Assembly (NCBI GenBank): GCA_023213315.1
Contig: JAKCPI010016277.1
Coordinates: forward strand, 19,335 to 83,334
DNA length: 64,000 nt
From: Euborellia annulipes
Lineage: Eukaryota > Arthropoda > Insecta > Dermaptera > Anisolabididae
Reading direction: 5' to 3'
A program made the position numbers and the translations under genes. Below are positions 55,943 through 64,000 of this stretch, piece after piece. The notes beneath the pieces were generated by a model that saw nothing but the letters and a program-made list of their open reading frames with translations, searched no databases and had not been told where the DNA came from. Position 1 is the first letter of the stretch, and the number at the start of each line of letters is the position of its first letter.

Positions 55943-58645
55943 ATGCAAGCCGTGACTCTTAAGTTGTTCGTCGCGTTGTTTGTCCTCTTGGGAGTGACCC
56001 TCGCAGAGGAAGCAAATCAAAAAACACAAGCAACATCTGACAAAGCGGGAAAAGAAGCAAACAAATTGGACGTCTGCTTTAAAAACTCCAATAGATGCTT
56101 GCGGAAAACACCCGAGTAAGGGTTTTCAAATGACCATTCACTCCCCCCCCCCCCCCCTCCCTGCTACCATTTATATTAATATTTAATTTTGTCTTTTTTA
56201 GAAGTAAACCTTGATGCTCCGTGTAATGCTAGCTATGGCGATATTCAACATGTTGAAGAAGACATTCAAAATTACGTCAACTTGCATATAAATGCTAATT
56301 TTAAATATCTTCTAATGGTAAATTTTATTTTTTCTTATTTACTTTTAATAAACAATTTCTCTTGAATATGTTAAAATGAGACTTTGGTATCCAATTTTGG
56401 AAATTTCCTAAAAATTATTTATTTGCATTTTGTAACATAAGCCCTATTGTTTTTTGTATTCTTTTTCTTTTGTCATTCGTTAATGATTCAATTAGTGTGA
56501 TTGTTGCGACAATTATAATTATTTAATCAAATTAATAAACAGTCAAAATTGTTGAATTAATTAATATATAATTATATTAAATAAATACATTTTTTTTAAC
56601 TAAAATTTTCTTTTTTTATAGGATCATTTGTAATTAATCAATGTTTTAAAACGAAACTTTAAAACATTTCACAATTGCAGTGGCGCCCCCGGGTCTGGCG
56701 TAGTAGGTAGCGTGCCTACCTCCTATACCAAACGTCGCGGGTTCGGACCCCAGGCAGTCCGATGATTTTATTTAAGCCATTTGGATACCAGATGGCTTAA
56801 ATAGAAATGCCTGAACCCCCAATAGTATATATATTAATTACAACGGTTATCGTCTAAAGTCTTAAATGGCCTGAGTTGCCGAAAAGACTGTATGAATGTG
56901 TGTGTGAGTGTGAGTGTGAATGAGAAAAAAGTGTGAATGTTTAAAAAAAAAAAAAAAAAAAAATTGCAGTGGCCAGTAAAACCATGATCATGTAAAAAAA
57001 GAAAATTTGGTGTTTTTCTTAATATCTGCTATTTGCAATTTCCAAGTGCAATTATTCTGATATGTGTTATCAACAAATATAAAGTTTTTGTTTTCTTTTG
57101 TCATTTGAATTAATATATTTCATTTTGTACGTTAATATAATATTTATTTCTTTCCCAGGCTACTCATTTTGGAAATTATGAAAGAGAACGTTTAGGTTTC
57201 GAGAAATTGTTCCGAAGTCTTTCAGACAGCGCTTGGCAAACTTCAATTGAACTCATTAAATACCTCACAAAACGTGGAAGCAAAATGGATTTTGATATGA
57301 AAAAACATTCTATTGAAGTAACGTATATTCTTCCTTCTTTTTAGACTTTGACTTTGATCAATCAGAAATGTTATCTTCTAAATAAGATAACATTTATCAT
57401 CTCTCTCTTAAATAGATTGATATTATCAAATTTAATATTTCAAAACCTCTCTTGATTTTTTTTAAAACTCTGAAGTTGCTCAGAAAAAAAATTATAGATA
57501 AAAAGGCAGCCAAATAAAAGCAAAATCAATTAATTATAAAATTCTTCATTCTCATTTCGGTCGATGTTTCGGTTTACTTCATGACCATAAAATTACAAAA
57601 CAAAATCAGCAATTATTTGTTAATATTTTAATATAATTTCTTTTTTCTATTTATTCTATATAAAGGAGGGCAAAGAAAAAAAAAAATTTTATTTTTCGAT
57701 ATATACAGGGAGAACTTCCTGTCTCGGCTCTTATTCTAGCCTAGATCATGACATAGACATTTTATAGGGTGGAGTCTATATTAAAAAAATTATCAAAACC
57801 CCAAAAAGTTTCATTGTTCTGATGAAGGCTAGAATAAGAGTCAAAACCGATAGACATATTCATTGATATATAAAATTTTTGTTTTTCTTTATGGGCTGCT
57901 ATTTCATAATTAATTGCTTTTATTCGACTGCCTTCCATCTTTCATTGTTGCCGTACTTCGTTGTCGTTCAGTCACTTGAAAACTAGAAAGGTTATTCAAA
58001 GAAAAAACTTCTCAATTGATATCTGAACCAATTTCGACGATCCCTTCCTTTCCCAGCCAAAACAAAGATTGAAGAAAACGTTTTGATTTCCCACTCGCAT
58101 ATTTCGTTTTTTTTTTTCATATTTTTCTAATAATGTGCTCTTTAATTTTCCAGATAGAGGATGGTAGCACCTTGAACGAATTCCAAAGTCTCGCTCATGC
58201 ATTGGATGTTCAAAAATCATTGGCAAAAGAAGCAAATAGAATTCACAGTGAAATTTCAAAACACAAAGAAGAATATCATGATCCAGAGGTAATGATAAAA
58301 AATAAAATATTAAACTTTTATTCAGATTTTAATTTTACTTGCATTTTTCGAATTTTGACGTCTTCAAGTCATCTGGGTTCAAACCCCGGATCTAACAAGA
58401 GAATTTTTCTTAAAATTTGAATTTAAATCAACCAACAAGTGAAATTCTCTTTGATGATTTTAATAAATTCATTTGTCTCGATCTTTTAGGTGGCCGATTA
58501 TTTAGAACGGCATCAAATCCACGAGTACAGCGAGGATATTCGCAAACTCGCTGGCTATGTCAATGACATGTCGAAATTACTCAAAACTCCTGACCCAAGC
58601 CTTAATATTTACCTTTTTGACGAATACCTTCAAAAAGCTCTTTAA
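55943..58645 (+). CDS. Fer2LCH: Secreted ferritin light-chain homologue
   Basis: Partner subunit of the secreted ferritin shell; it supports iron-core formation without a ferroxidase centre. Exons: 55943-56115, 56202-56317, 57159-57317, 58154-58288, 58490-58645, all GT-AG. The Met at 55943 starts a signal peptide (VTLKLFVALFVLLGVTLA) just after a splice acceptor. Family blocks: FGNYERERLGFEKLF, IELIKYLTKRGSKM, HALDVQKSLAKEA, IRKLAGYVNDM, IYLFDEYLQKAL. The ferroxidase Glu/His set is absent, as expected. Anomaly: exon lengths total 739 nt, one more than a multiple of three. Exon 1 ends in phase 2 while exon 2 needs phase 1, so a base is extra near the exon 1 end or junction, most simply in an A run. 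A SINE lies in intron 2. AATAAATAAA near 58783 is the likely poly(A) signal. Confidence 0.9.
56693..56963 (+). mobile_element. tRNA-derived SINE, full length with poly(A) tail
   Basis: Head gcccccgggtctggcgtagt, A-box region ggtagcgtgcctacc, B box gggttcggacccc, core aggcagtccgatg, a ttgccgaaaagactg segment, the gtgtgagtgtgaatg tail and a long A run. It is the clearest full copy in the window, about 270 bp, and lies inside a light-chain ferritin intron. Confidence 0.88.
57530..57870. repeat. Decayed Penelope-like inverted repeat in ferritin intron 3
   Basis: ggctcttattctagcctag and ctgatgaaggctagaataag are mirrored about a short centre. ctgatga followed by a hairpin and aaaacc resembles the hammerhead-like layout but lacks GAAAC. 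Confidence 0.4.
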
Positions 58646-60017
58646 GTGAAGGCAGCCAGAGAGTTTTTTCAAACATAATATCTTTTTTTTTAATAGAATA
58701 TTCCAATATAGAAACATTTGAATAATTCCATAGATTTTCTGGAAAATGTGATATATATTGTTTATGTAATGCAAATATAACAAATAAATAAAGGATGATT
58801 GATATAAGTTTTTTTGATTCCCTCAAGATCGCCTCTAAATTTGTTTCTCAAATAGCAAATAAACGAACTGCTTGACCTCCTACACCCCTTAACTTTTTCC
58901 CTTTTTTTCAGAGGCAATTCAGTAGATTTTTCAACGTCATGTTATACTAAAAGCCCTTGGTTTCTCCTAGTCAGATTATATATGGTAGATCTGAAAATGT
59001 TAAAAGATGTTTTTTTAATATTTTTGAAATCAATTTACTTTTCATTTATTAAACACAACATTTATAATTAAGTTTAGAGATTGCGGTGTAGGTTTTAGGT
59101 GAAACATTTTAAACTGAGGTTGTGTTTATATGTGGCGTATATATATAAACACAACAACATTTATAATACAATTAATTAAGTTAAACCAGAATTGTTAAAA
59201 AAAAAACTGTTTGCCCAAGTATTTTGTTGTTGTTAAGGATTAGCCGAGTCTTTTAGATAAGACATTACTAGGAGGCACCACGTAGAGGTTCCTTCGAAGC
59301 CCCCAAAAAAATTACCTTCATCTTCTTTTAAAGCCCTTCGATCCAGGGAGTAAATGGCCTTACTCTAGCAGCTTGGGGTCATTTAAAAAAAAAAATTATT
59401 TTTCACTGTATCTTGAAAGTGGTAGAAAATAAAAAAACAAATTCTAACACATTCTTCGATCTACAAGTATTTTAATATTAGTAAATGATGTCCAAATGAT
59501 TTATAGAAAAGTTTCTTGAATGAGGTGGCGAGTAGCAAAGCAGAACAAGCTGCAGATTAAGGAACTGGAATTAAGGGATGTTAGCTCGTTCGTGTTGGAG
59601 AAATCTCCTCATCGGGATTGAAAAGGTGCGAGATGACGATCTCACCCCTCCAAGGAAACAGACACAAATGAGTCAATTTCAATTCTTGAATGTTGCAATT
59701 GTTACGTGGATGAAATTTTCTTTTCTTCGAAGTAATTCAACTTGAGCAACTTCAATCCTCGACTTGTTTTAATTTTATCACAGGAAATAATTTGCAAATA
59801 GGGGGTAATATAATTCTTTTCTGGAAGGTATTTTGCTTGAGGATCGAAATTGTCAATTTTCTGAGATTTCATTCATGTTTTCTATATTTTATAAGATCAT
59901 CTACAAGTTATTTGAAAAACTTTTTTATTCTAACTATTGCAATTGATTCTGCTTTGGACACAGAGCGGCCATCAGCTTAGAGAAGGCTCCTCACCACTAT
60001 GTTTAACGCCCCTAAGT
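58646..60017. other. Intergenic, nothing recognised
   Basis: It contains the light-chain 3' UTR and poly(A) signal at its start. 59129-59160 has a TA-rich palindrome. No exon or known repeat was identified. Confidence 0.4.
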
Positions 60018-60070
60018 TTAGGGGGGTCTGGGGGGGGGGGGGGGGGGGGGGTGGGGGGGGGGGGGGGGGA
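60018..60070. repeat. Long G homopolymer tract
   Basis: About 50 nearly uninterrupted G residues (one or two T). It is the most extreme of several G/C runs in the window, and its exact length is unlikely to be reliable. Confidence 0.8.
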
Positions 60071-60117
60071 AAAAGCATTTGATATAAATAGACTAAGCCC
60101 ACCTACTATATCCTCGC

Positions 60118-60160
60118 GGCACTGAAGATGATGTGTGTTCTACGCATCGAAATATCTGCC
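60118..60160 (+). ncRNA. Divergent hammerhead-like motif (Penelope-type)
   Basis: The order is GGCA, CTGAAGA, T, hairpin gatgtgt/acgcatc (7 bp, one G-U) with a 5-base loop, GAAA, TATC, TGCC. Stem I (GGCA/TGCC) and stem III (AT/AT) both pair. Every stem differs in sequence from the 41415 copy yet keeps its pairing, while the core CUGANGA...GAAA is unchanged. Compact hammerheads of this shape are known from Penelope-like elements. An extra U after the core is shared by the better copies here. Confidence 0.6.
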
Positions 60161-60282
60161 AAATAAAAGGACGTCAGGTGGAGCGATAAATTTGCTGGTT
60201 ACTATTCTCCAACCCCTTTACTTTTTGAAAGTATTGGATTCATGTCAAAAATTCGATGTCGAAATTTTGATGGATCTTCACG

Positions 60283-60549
60283 CAAGGGCGGATCCAGAGG
60301 TGTTTCTCGGGGGGGGTAATCTGGTGTGACTCGTCGCACAGCACACTATTTTTTTTAAATTTCGGTAATTAAAAAGGGCATTCTGTATTTGTTTGCCAGA
60401 ATAAAAATACACATCAAATTTTTAAGTATTAATTTTAAAAATTTTACATTAAAAATAAATTTTTTTGCGAAAAAGTATTTTTTTCGAATCTCGGGGGGGG
60501 GGGGGGGGGGGTAATTACCCCCTTTACCCCCCCCTTGTATCCGCCCTTG
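60283..60549. mobile_element. hAT-type MITE, 267 bp, with 8-bp target duplication
   Basis: Ends caagggcggat and atccgcccttg are inverted. TCTTCACG occurs at 60275-60282 and 60550-60557. It has long G and C runs near the ends. It inserted into the older hairpin-ended repeat. Confidence 0.9.
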
Positions 60550-60582
60550 TCTTCACGTTTCGAGGTTCCCTAAATCCAAAAA

Positions 60583-61233
60583 ATCTGGTGTGACTGGCGC
60601 ACAGCACACAACTTTCTCTTACTTTCGGTAATCGAAAGTTGTGTTCTGTGCTTGTCACACCAGATTTTTTGTGTCGACATATATTTAGTTCACGACAGTA
60701 CGGAACATTTGAATTCAGATGTAAAATTTATAAGTATGGAAAAATATTTATATTTTGTTACCATGGCAACCATTTCTCCTATCTTTCCTATGGAGTTCAA
60801 GAGTAAAGTGGTCTTCAGAAGATTTCAATTGCAAAATGAGAATATACATTTTAAAGAGCATCTAAAAAATAATTGATTTTTGAATTTTAAAAAAAATCGT
60901 TGGAGCAAATTTTGAGAAAATCGAAAAAAAACTGAAAAAGTGCATCAGTAAAGTACTAGTAATCTTTGGCCGATTTTGATTAAAAGCTTATTTTTCCGGT
61001 CCCGGGGGTGTTTAACTTAAATATAAAATTTCAACCTCGTAGCTCAATTCCTTCATGCTTAAAATTGAACACACACACACCCACAGACAGACCATGTCGC
61101 AAAAACCACTTTTTTGGATTCAGGGGACCTCAAAACGTGAAGATCCATCAAAATCTCGACATCGAATTTTTGACATGAAACCAATACTTTCTCTCTATAT
61201 ATATATTACATATAAACATAGGTAAGAGAAAGT
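60583..61233 (+). mobile_element. Hairpin-ended repeat inserted into its own family
   Basis: Complete copy from the tctggtgtgac hairpin to the aggtaagagaaagt hairpin. A run of A residues lies on both sides of the insertion, between ccaaaaaa and aaaaagtgg. Confidence 0.85.
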
Positions 61234-61599
61234 AAAAAGTGGTTTTCGCGACATGGTCTGTCTGTCTGGGTTCAATTTAAAGCATGAAGGAATTGAGCTA
61301 GGAGGTTGAAATTTTATATTTAAGTTAGGCACCCACCTGAGGCGTGAAAATAAGCTTTTAATCAAAATCAGCCGAAGAGTACTACTACTTTACCGATGTA
61401 CTTTTTCAGTTTTCTTCGATTTTCTCAAAATTCGCTCCAACGATTTTGATTAAAATTCAAAAATCAATTAGTTTTTAGATGCTCTTTAAAAAGTATATTC
61501 TCATTTTGCTATTGAAATCTTCTGAAGACCACTTTACTCTTGTACTTCATAGGAAAGATAGGAGAAATGGTTGCCAAGGTAATAAAATATAAATATTTA

Positions 61600-62215
61600 C
61601 ACATGTTAATAAATTTTACATAATATATCCGTGCAAACTGGACTTTTTCTGTCACTACCAAAAGTGCACACTCTACACTCTTCAGTGAAGTAAGTGTACA
61701 GGCGTCCGGGTGAATAAAACTGCCTCCATTGCTCGATACTCCAATTGAGATGCTCTCGAGCAAATTGAAGTCGAGCTTTACGATGGGCTGTGGTTAATTT
61801 CGGGCCAGTAGCAGGTCTTTTACAAGTGAGGTTGACTACCTTCAAGTGTCTTCTCACTTCACTGTCCATTGACTGACAGCCACACCTCGAACTTCTCTCA
61901 GCTGCTGCTGAATACTTACGGCAGGGAGGTGGCGATTTCGGAGAGACGTCGTGACGATTAAACGGTCATCCCTCTCAGACGGGGACCGGCAACAGCGGGT
62001 ATTTGGTCTTTAAGTAGAGCCACCAGTTTGCTGAAACCTCCTGTAGATTCTTGAGACAGCAAGACTGACATAAATTCAACAGACGAGCGACTTCTCTTGG
62101 CAATGACCCTGTTCTATCAAAACAACAACTTGAGCGGCAACCTCTGGCTTTGTATCCATGATTTTCTGATAAAAATGGATTAAATTTGTGTAAATTTAAT
62201 CCTATCAACATTTGA
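61600..62215 (-). pseudogene. Tc1-like transposase remnant
   Basis: The minus-strand translation gives a helix-turn-helix region (EVARLLNLCQSCC, in pieces), REVRGVAVSQWTV, HLKVVNLTCKRPATGPKL and RKARLQFAREHLNWSIEQW. These are the N-terminal DNA-binding and pre-catalytic blocks of Tc1 transposases. Several frame changes are present and the catalytic part is lost where the hairpin-ended repeat begins. Confidence 0.85.
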
Positions 62216-62506
62216 AATGAGAATAATAAGAATAATTGGTTGTATGGAATTTTACAAGGCAATTGGAAATAAACAGTAGTGGCAGCTAGGAACAGCATTT
62301 TTTCCAGTTCAGCTCACATAATTTAAAAAATAATCAACCAATTTGCTTGATATTGGTATCAATGTAAAGCTAAATAAATAAGCTTTAAAAATATATACAT
62401 TTTATAAATATCGGCTTAGCCATTTCAAAAATATAAGACTTTGTTTGCGCGCTTATGGGTTGAGTCGATTTAGCTGCACGCAAGTGTAAATATATCTGGA
62501 CATAAA

Positions 62507-62598
62507 AAATCTGGTGTGTCAAGGACAGAACGCAACTTTCGATTACCGAAGGTAAGAGAAAGTTGTATGCCGCGCGACCAGTCACACCAGATTTTTTA
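62507..62598. repeat. Solitary terminal hairpin of the hairpin-ended repeat
   Basis: aatctggtgtgtcaaggac and ccagtcacaccagatt enclose ctttcgattaccgaaggtaa. Only this terminal hairpin is present, with no body of the element next to it. It overlaps degraded sequence beside the Tc1 remnant. Confidence 0.7.
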
Positions 62599-62698
62599 TT
62601 TAATGTGAAGGTGGTAGACCTGGTTAATTTGCATACTGCAAATATATACTCTATAGACTTTTCGGCTATGGTATCTTTGCTACCATCTAAATTCAGTC

Positions 62699-63458
62699 TC
62701 AATGTGTTATTTGATGCCGGTCTAGTGAAGACTTTTTAGAAAATTGTTTTGCACAGATATCACACTGGTAAGGTTTCTCTCTTGAATGAACTCGATGATG
62801 CTTTGTGAGGTTTGAAGAATCAGCAAATTGTTTTGAACAGATTTCACACTTGTAGGGTTTTTCTCTTGAATGAACTCGAAGATGCTTTGTAAGGGATGAC
62901 TTTACAGAAAATTGTTTTGCACAAATATCACATTTATAAGGTTTTTCGCCTGAATGGATTCGGAGATGCTTTGTAAGAGATGATTTTACAGAAAATTGTT
63001 TTTCACATACAACACACTTGTAAGGTTTTTCCCCAGTATGAATGTTTATATGCTTTTTAAGGTTTGATGGATCAGCAAATTGTTTTGCACAAATGTCACA
63101 TTTATAGGGTTTTTCACCCCAATGAATACGGAGATGTATTAAAAGATTGGAATTTTTTGCAAAATGTTTTCCACAAATATCACACTTGTAAGGTTTTTCG
63201 CCAGGGGCAATTTGAATTTGAAAAATTTGTTTTGCTCTTTTCTCTTCATTTTTCTTTTCTAAAAAGAAGAATTTTTCCAATTTATCATTTTATGTTGGAA
63301 TAATAAAAATAATTTCTTACCTTTTCTTTTAAATAGAAGTTTAAATTTCTTTTTATCAAATGAATTAATATTCCTTGTTACACATTTCAAGGAATGTTTC
63401 CAGAGAAAATGTAAATTTATAAAATTTGTTTTGCATACAGCACAAGGAAAGACTGGAC
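62699..63458 (-). CDS. C2H2 zinc-finger protein, 3' exons
   Basis: A probable sequence-specific DNA-binding nuclear protein. Two exons are visible: 63321-63458 and 62699-63258, joined by a 62-base GT-AG intron in phase 1. The first encodes a finger-like CAVCKTNF motif followed by a Lys-rich linker. The second holds six canonical C2H2 fingers spaced by GEKPY/REKPY linkers and ends with a stop right after the last finger. Finger helices show recent duplication: fingers 3 and 4 share SVKSSLTKH, and fingers 2 and 5 share FAD.SNL.KH. No start codon is found in the first visible exon, which begins with a splice acceptor (tttttctcag), so the gene probably continues upstream, possibly past 64000. Confidence 0.88.
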
Positions 63459-63734
63459 CTGAGAAAAAAATTTATTAAATTAACAACATTTTTGAATAAT
63501 GACAATATAAATAAAAATTTTCTTTAAAGAGACTTGTGCGCTTCTTTATATATATATAAAAGATAAATTTTTTTTTTTTTATATATATTAATATATATAA
63601 ACATTGTTGAAGAGAGAGTTAAGTTAGTAACGACTCCTTGCCAAATGGTATAAATAAAATAATTAAATGTTATTTAAATAAATTGAACACCAGTTGCTGT
63701 CTCAATCAAAAATAACGTCAACTTTAACTTTAAT

Positions 63735-63907
63735 GGTAAACCATATAAGACTTTATACGATAATCGTTATTATAAATATAAATATATATATATATATATA
63801 TATAATGGGGTACACGCATTCTTATCATCGGACTGCCTCGGATCCGATCCCTCGACCCTTGGTATACAAGATAGGTGCGCTACCAACTACACCAAGCCCG
63901 AGGTCAT
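63735..63907 (-). mobile_element. tRNA-derived SINE, degraded
   Basis: Reverse copy: ataagactttatacgataa, a TA microsatellite, atcggactgcctcggatcc, B-box-like gatccctcgac, and head accaagcccgaggtc. It may lie in an intron of the zinc-finger gene. Confidence 0.75.
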
Positions 63908-64000
63908 CTAGATCTTAAATTAAGTAAAAAATTAACCATGCAATTCAACAATTAAAAAGTCCCAGAGAATAGTATAATTGTATATTTTAAGATAGTTACC

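Larger units (their letters stand above)
60229..61620 (-). mobile_element. Older hairpin-ended repeat split by two later insertions
   Basis: gaaagtattggattcatgtc at 60229 and gatggatcttcacg belong to a reverse copy, which is broken at 60283 by a hAT MITE, resumes to ctaaatccaaaaaa, is broken again by a forward copy of its own family (60583-61233), and resumes with gtggttttcgcgacatgg to about 61620. Confidence 0.8.

Noticed and set aside
59937..60125. Open stretch with a Gly-rich run
   Set aside because: It is a translation of the G homopolymer at 60018-60070.
1..64000. CRISPR array, bacterial operon or phage features
   Set aside because: No regular spaced repeats; introns, tRNA type and transposons show animal nuclear DNA.

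Overview
The window is AT-rich eukaryotic DNA, almost certainly from an arthropod and most likely an insect or a close pancrustacean relative. Four things point that way. Genes are split by GT-AG introns. A secreted ferritin heavy-chain/light-chain pair lies head to head, as in insects. The canonical tRNA-Trp is of animal type. The repeats include copia, LINE, Tc1/mariner, hAT, Penelope-like and tRNA-derived SINE sequences. The species cannot be named from the sequence alone.

Layout. 1-14 kb is mostly transposon: a broken hAT transposase, a perfect 119-bp inverted repeat, and a copia LTR retrotransposon (3817-9382) inserted into a LINE reverse-transcriptase fragment and itself interrupted by a ~1 kb repeat. 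14.6-22.5 kb (minus) holds the complete 11-exon gene for NELF subunit C/D, with introns full of transposon debris. A 1.4-kb foldback element (22.7-24.1 kb) and a tRNA-Trp gene (24.4 kb, minus) follow. 25.2-30.8 kb (plus) encodes a carbonic-anhydrase-like protein that has lost all three zinc-binding histidines; its last intron contains a nest of repeats several layers deep. 33.3-36.8 kb (minus) is a 1155-residue helical-repeat protein I do not recognise, encoded in one coding exon. 42.0-51.9 kb (minus) is a secreted ferritin heavy chain with an iron-responsive element in its 5' UTR, and 55.9-58.6 kb (plus) is the secreted ferritin light chain. The two start on either side of a GC-rich segment with four TGCGCA hexamers, a likely shared promoter. 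59-62.6 kb is repeats again, and 62.7-63.5 kb (minus) is the 3' part of a C2H2 zinc-finger gene that probably continues beyond the window.

How the genes relate. The two ferritins form the subunits of one secreted iron-storage shell. NELF-D is part of the RNA polymerase II pausing complex. The remaining genes show no functional link to each other. As written, both ferritin coding frames carry one extra nucleotide (modulo 3), so each is either damaged or affected by a sequence error; NELF-D is intact throughout.

The most interesting signals are: (i) recurrent compact hammerhead-ribozyme-like motifs in Penelope-like palindromes, with stem covariation between copies; (ii) a well-formed ferritin IRE; (iii) a multi-copy repeat family ending in two related hairpins; (iv) the nested insertions in the carbonic-anhydrase-like gene; (v) the frame problems in both ferritin genes.
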